From contig CAYHPY010000029.1 of the NCBI GenBank assembly GCA_964358485.1, forward strand, positions 1 through 41,752: a stretch of DNA of 41,752 bases, written 5' to 3'. Origin of the DNA: CAYHPY01 sp964358485. GTDB taxonomy: Bacteria > Elusimicrobiota > Elusimicrobia > UBA1565 > UBA9628. The translations under genes and the position numbers were made by a program. Below are positions 39,879-41,752 of the stretch, one piece after another (positions within the stretch are counted from its first letter, which is position 1; every line of letters begins with the position of its first letter). The notes below the pieces were generated by a model, which was not told the DNA's origin, made no database searches, and saw nothing but the letters and a program-made list of their open reading frames with translations.

Positions 39879-40313
39879 TTATTCGCTGCAATTACGTTTC
39901 AGTACGTACCTAAATTCTTTATCAGCCCCGCCCACCAAACCAAGATCGGATTGCATTTGGCATTTTATCTGCAAAGTGAAATTGCCTTCAGGGATAGCAT
40001 CTCCCTCGTCGCCGAGCTTATATGACAGCTTGAACGTGCGGGTCTTGCCGGGCGGGATGTTAATCGGAGGCGAAAGATCGGGGTCCTCGATGATCCTAAG
40101 GCCCGTCATTATCAAGGGAATCTTGGGGGGCGGCACCAGGAAAACTTCGACCCCCTCCACGTTTTCCGAGGTCGGATTGTGGATCTTGTATTCGATTGTC
40201 GCCCGGTGACCGGGCGTAACGCAAGCCGGACGATGATTTGCGCGACCCGCGCAGGCTGTAAGGTGGGCCGACGCGATGGCAATGACAAGAATTTCCCTTG
40301 GGAAATTCCTCAC
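39879..40313 (-). CDS. Lipoprotein of unknown function
   Basis: 144 aa. A lipobox, LTAC with Cys21 (IAIASAHLTACAG), follows a short charged N-terminus. The rest reads as one beta-sandwich: RATIEYKIHNPTSENVEGVEVFLVPPP, IPPGKTRTFKLSYKLG, GNFTLQIKCQ, like proteins with a DUF11/CARDB-type fold. GTG 40313 starts directly next to the stop of the upstream gene, so they are coupled. GC content is lower than most of the window. Confidence 0.65.
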   Translation of the reverse strand: MRNFPREILVIAIASAHLTACAGRANHRPACVTPGHRATIEYKIHNPTSENVEGVEVFLVPPPKIPLIMTGLRIIEDPDLSPPINIPPGKTRTFKLSYKLGDEGDAIPEGNFTLQIKCQMQSDLGLVGGADKEFRYVLKRNCSE

Positions 40314-40925
40314 CTAGGGGGCTTTCCCTTGTTCGGCGGCGGGCTTCTCCGGAGGTTTCGTCCCTTCCTCCTTGGTGGGCGCGACAGGGGCCTTGCGCCC
40401 CACTCCCCTCACCCAAAAATCCATTTCCCTCTGGAAGAGGGCGCGGGTTTCGGGGGAGGTGATGTCGAGGTACTTGAAGGGGATCAACGATGGTCCGGGA
40501 ATCCATTTCCCCTTTTCGTCTAGAGAGCCCAAAGAGAAGCCTGCTTCCAACAACGCCCCGGTTGTGCTCACAAGAATGAAGAATTGCTGTTCCTTTTGGG
40601 CCGGCCGGTCCTTTTGGGTGACAAAAAACTCCACATGGGTGGCCTTTTGGGTTTCGGTTGATCGGTCCAAGATCGCGGAGAAGCTCCTGCGGTTCCTATC
40701 TTCGGAGGCTTTGGGGAATGCCCACTCTTCTTTGATCGGGGAATTGTTCTCAATCCGTGGAAATCTTGTAATCCCCACGAATTTCCCCGCCTCCCCCTGC
40801 GCGAGCAATCGCTGGATGGCGGACTCCAAAGTGGCCGGGGCGCTTGATTTGAGGATGTTCGGTTCGGCCCCGTTGACAAATCGGGGTATCAGCAGCATAC
40901 TTAAGGGAACCCAAAGAGGCAGCAT
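40314..40925 (-). CDS. Secreted protein of unknown function
   Basis: 203 aa from ATG 40925, with a signal peptide (PLWVPLSMLLIPRFVNGAE). The mature part has ATLESAIQRLLAQGEAGKF, HVEFFVTQKDRPAQKEQQFFILVSTTG, SLIPFKYLDITSPETRALFQREMDFW and a Pro/Lys-rich end. No family known to me. The longer frame from 41021 is antisense to the start of the divergent TPR gene and lacks a signal; I discard it. Start codons of this gene and the divergent one are one base apart, so each promoter would lie inside the other coding region. Likely operon with the lipoprotein. Confidence 0.6.
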   Translation of the reverse strand: MLPLWVPLSMLLIPRFVNGAEPNILKSSAPATLESAIQRLLAQGEAGKFVGITRFPRIENNSPIKEEWAFPKASEDRNRRSFSAILDRSTETQKATHVEFFVTQKDRPAQKEQQFFILVSTTGALLEAGFSLGSLDEKGKWIPGPSLIPFKYLDITSPETRALFQREMDFWVRGVGRKAPVAPTKEEGTKPPEKPAAEQGKAP

Positions 40926-40926
40926 T

Positions 40927-41752
40927 TTGAAATTCAAGTCTACAATTTTCCCACTCTTGGCCGCCGGGGCCTTGTTTTTGAGCACTCCCCTCTTTTCGGA
41001 AAATTCTTCCCCGGATTCCATGAATGATGAAGAAGATAATCAAACGGGAAAGCAGGGGGATTCTGTAATCAACGGAGCTCTGAGCGACGTAGAAAAACTT
41101 AACGCCCCCAGCCCGGCTCCCCTAACCCCCGTCGAGGAAAGGAAAAAACAAGAGGAACTCGCCAAGCGCGACAAGCAAGTCCTCGACCGCCTCAATCAGA
41201 AGCCCAACAGCCCCCAAGCCGCCGCCTCGGCCGGGAACTATTTTCAGGCCCGCGGCGAAACCGACAAAGCCATCGAGCAGGCCGAACGGGGTCTCAAGCT
41301 GGCCCGCCCCGGCGGGGACCCGAAATTGACCTCGCGCTTGCTCTTGTCGCGGGGCTTGGCGCGCTATTTAAAGCGGGATTACGAGTCCGCCCACGCCGAC
41401 GCCAAGCTCGCCCTGGAGAAAGACCCCAAGAACTGGGCGGCCTACGAGCTCTACATGTACTCCCTGGACAAATGGCCCAAGGGCAAGCGCTCACCGGCGA
41501 TAACCGCGGCGGGCAAGGCGGAGGGCCTGAAGGCAAAGGAAGAAGGCGCTCAGGACGCCAAACTGCGCCCCAACAGCGGCATGACGGCTCGTACGGATAC
41601 CGTGCTGGTAGCCGGGGGCGGGGCAGCGCCCACCGCCGAGGAAGCGGCCGTGGACCGGGAGCGGGCCCAGCGCCTGGTGGCCTTGCAGACGCCGGGCCTG
41701 GCGCGCACGCCGGAGGAATGGCAGGCGCGCCAAGACGCGGCGCCGTCGGCGG
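40927..41752 (+). CDS. Secreted TPR protein, cut by the window edge
   Basis: Open from TTG 40927 to the window end with no stop (275 codons seen), so it is partial. Signal peptide: IFPLLAAGALFLSTPLFS. A charged, disordered stretch follows (about 25-85), then TPR-like repeats: AAASAGNYFQARGETDKAIEQAERGLKLA, RLLLSRGLARYLKRDYESAHADAKLALEKDPKNWAAYELY. AAGGG-rich and AQRLVALQ segments lie near the edge. CATACT (40898-40903) plus AAGAGG (40913-40918) could be its -10 box and Shine-Dalgarno. It is a natural-looking gene with window-typical codon use. Confidence 0.75.
   Translation, partial: MKFKSTIFPLLAAGALFLSTPLFSENSSPDSMNDEEDNQTGKQGDSVINGALSDVEKLNAPSPAPLTPVEERKKQEELAKRDKQVLDRLNQKPNSPQAAASAGNYFQARGETDKAIEQAERGLKLARPGGDPKLTSRLLLSRGLARYLKRDYESAHADAKLALEKDPKNWAAYELYMYSLDKWPKGKRSPAITAAGKAEGLKAKEEGAQDAKLRPNSGMTARTDTVLVAGGGAAPTAEEAAVDRERAQRLVALQTPGLARTPEEWQARQDAAPSA

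Noticed and set aside
1..41752. CRISPR array, tRNA, rRNA or insertion sequence
   Set aside because: I saw no regularly spaced repeats, no tRNA-like cloverleaf and no transposase-like frame in my reading; a tRNAscan or IS search could still find something small.

Overview
The window is GC-rich DNA from a Gram-negative-type bacterium: it has O-antigen assembly genes, a predicted outer-membrane barrel, lipoproteins and many signal peptides. Gene density is high, with frequent 4-base start/stop overlaps. The style (TPR-rich secreted proteins, an O-antigen ligase fused to TPRs, VIT/VWA and caspase-like secreted proteins, TldD-like exported proteins) would fit an uncultured lineage such as Elusimicrobiota. 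That is a guess from gene content; no marker gene (rRNA, ribosomal protein, tRNA) is present to confirm it.

Layout. 1-703: no convincing gene, but a cluster of palindromes that includes two inverted copies of a two-hairpin module whose stems co-vary. 704-10829: a respiratory cluster, resB - ccsA/resC - radical SAM/SPASM protein, then a four-gene set for a type II DMSO-reductase-family enzyme (Tat-exported molybdopterin alpha subunit, four-cluster Fe-S beta subunit, TorD-like chaperone, exported gamma subunit fusing an ethylbenzene-dehydrogenase-type heme b domain to a cytochrome c). The first block makes and loads c-type heme, and the second is probably the enzyme that uses it. 10900-16801: LPP20-like protein, FkbM methyltransferase, two exported peptidase-like proteins (an HEXXH zincin and a CARDB-caspase) and a beta-barrel protein. 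16833-20848: surface-sugar genes (methyltransferase-GT2 fusion, GDP-fucose-synthase-like epimerase), an aldo/keto reductase, and a small-protein/nucleotidyltransferase pair. 20869-32103: double aspartyl-protease/TPR protein, VIT-VWA-TPR-DUF2135 protein, O-antigen ligase-TPR protein, and an exported TldD/TldE-like pair of which only the first member keeps the metal site. 32117-36677: DEDDh exonuclease, alpha/beta hydrolase, a 65-residue protein, a large secreted protein with a possible clan-CD peptidase domain, and a toxin-antitoxin module behind a palindromic operator. 36772-41752: a secreted HEXXH peptidase followed by tandemly duplicated small secreted proteins, with a leftover peptidase 3' fragment marking the duplication; then a lipoprotein pair and a divergent TPR protein cut by the window edge.

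Two themes cross the window. First, about nine start codons lie only 6-8 bases after a -10 box, so these mRNAs are probably leaderless. Genes inside operons use Shine-Dalgarno sites or overlapping starts instead. Second, a large share of the genes encode exported peptidases or peptidase-like proteins, alongside a respiratory enzyme that is placed outside the cytoplasm by its Tat and Sec signals.
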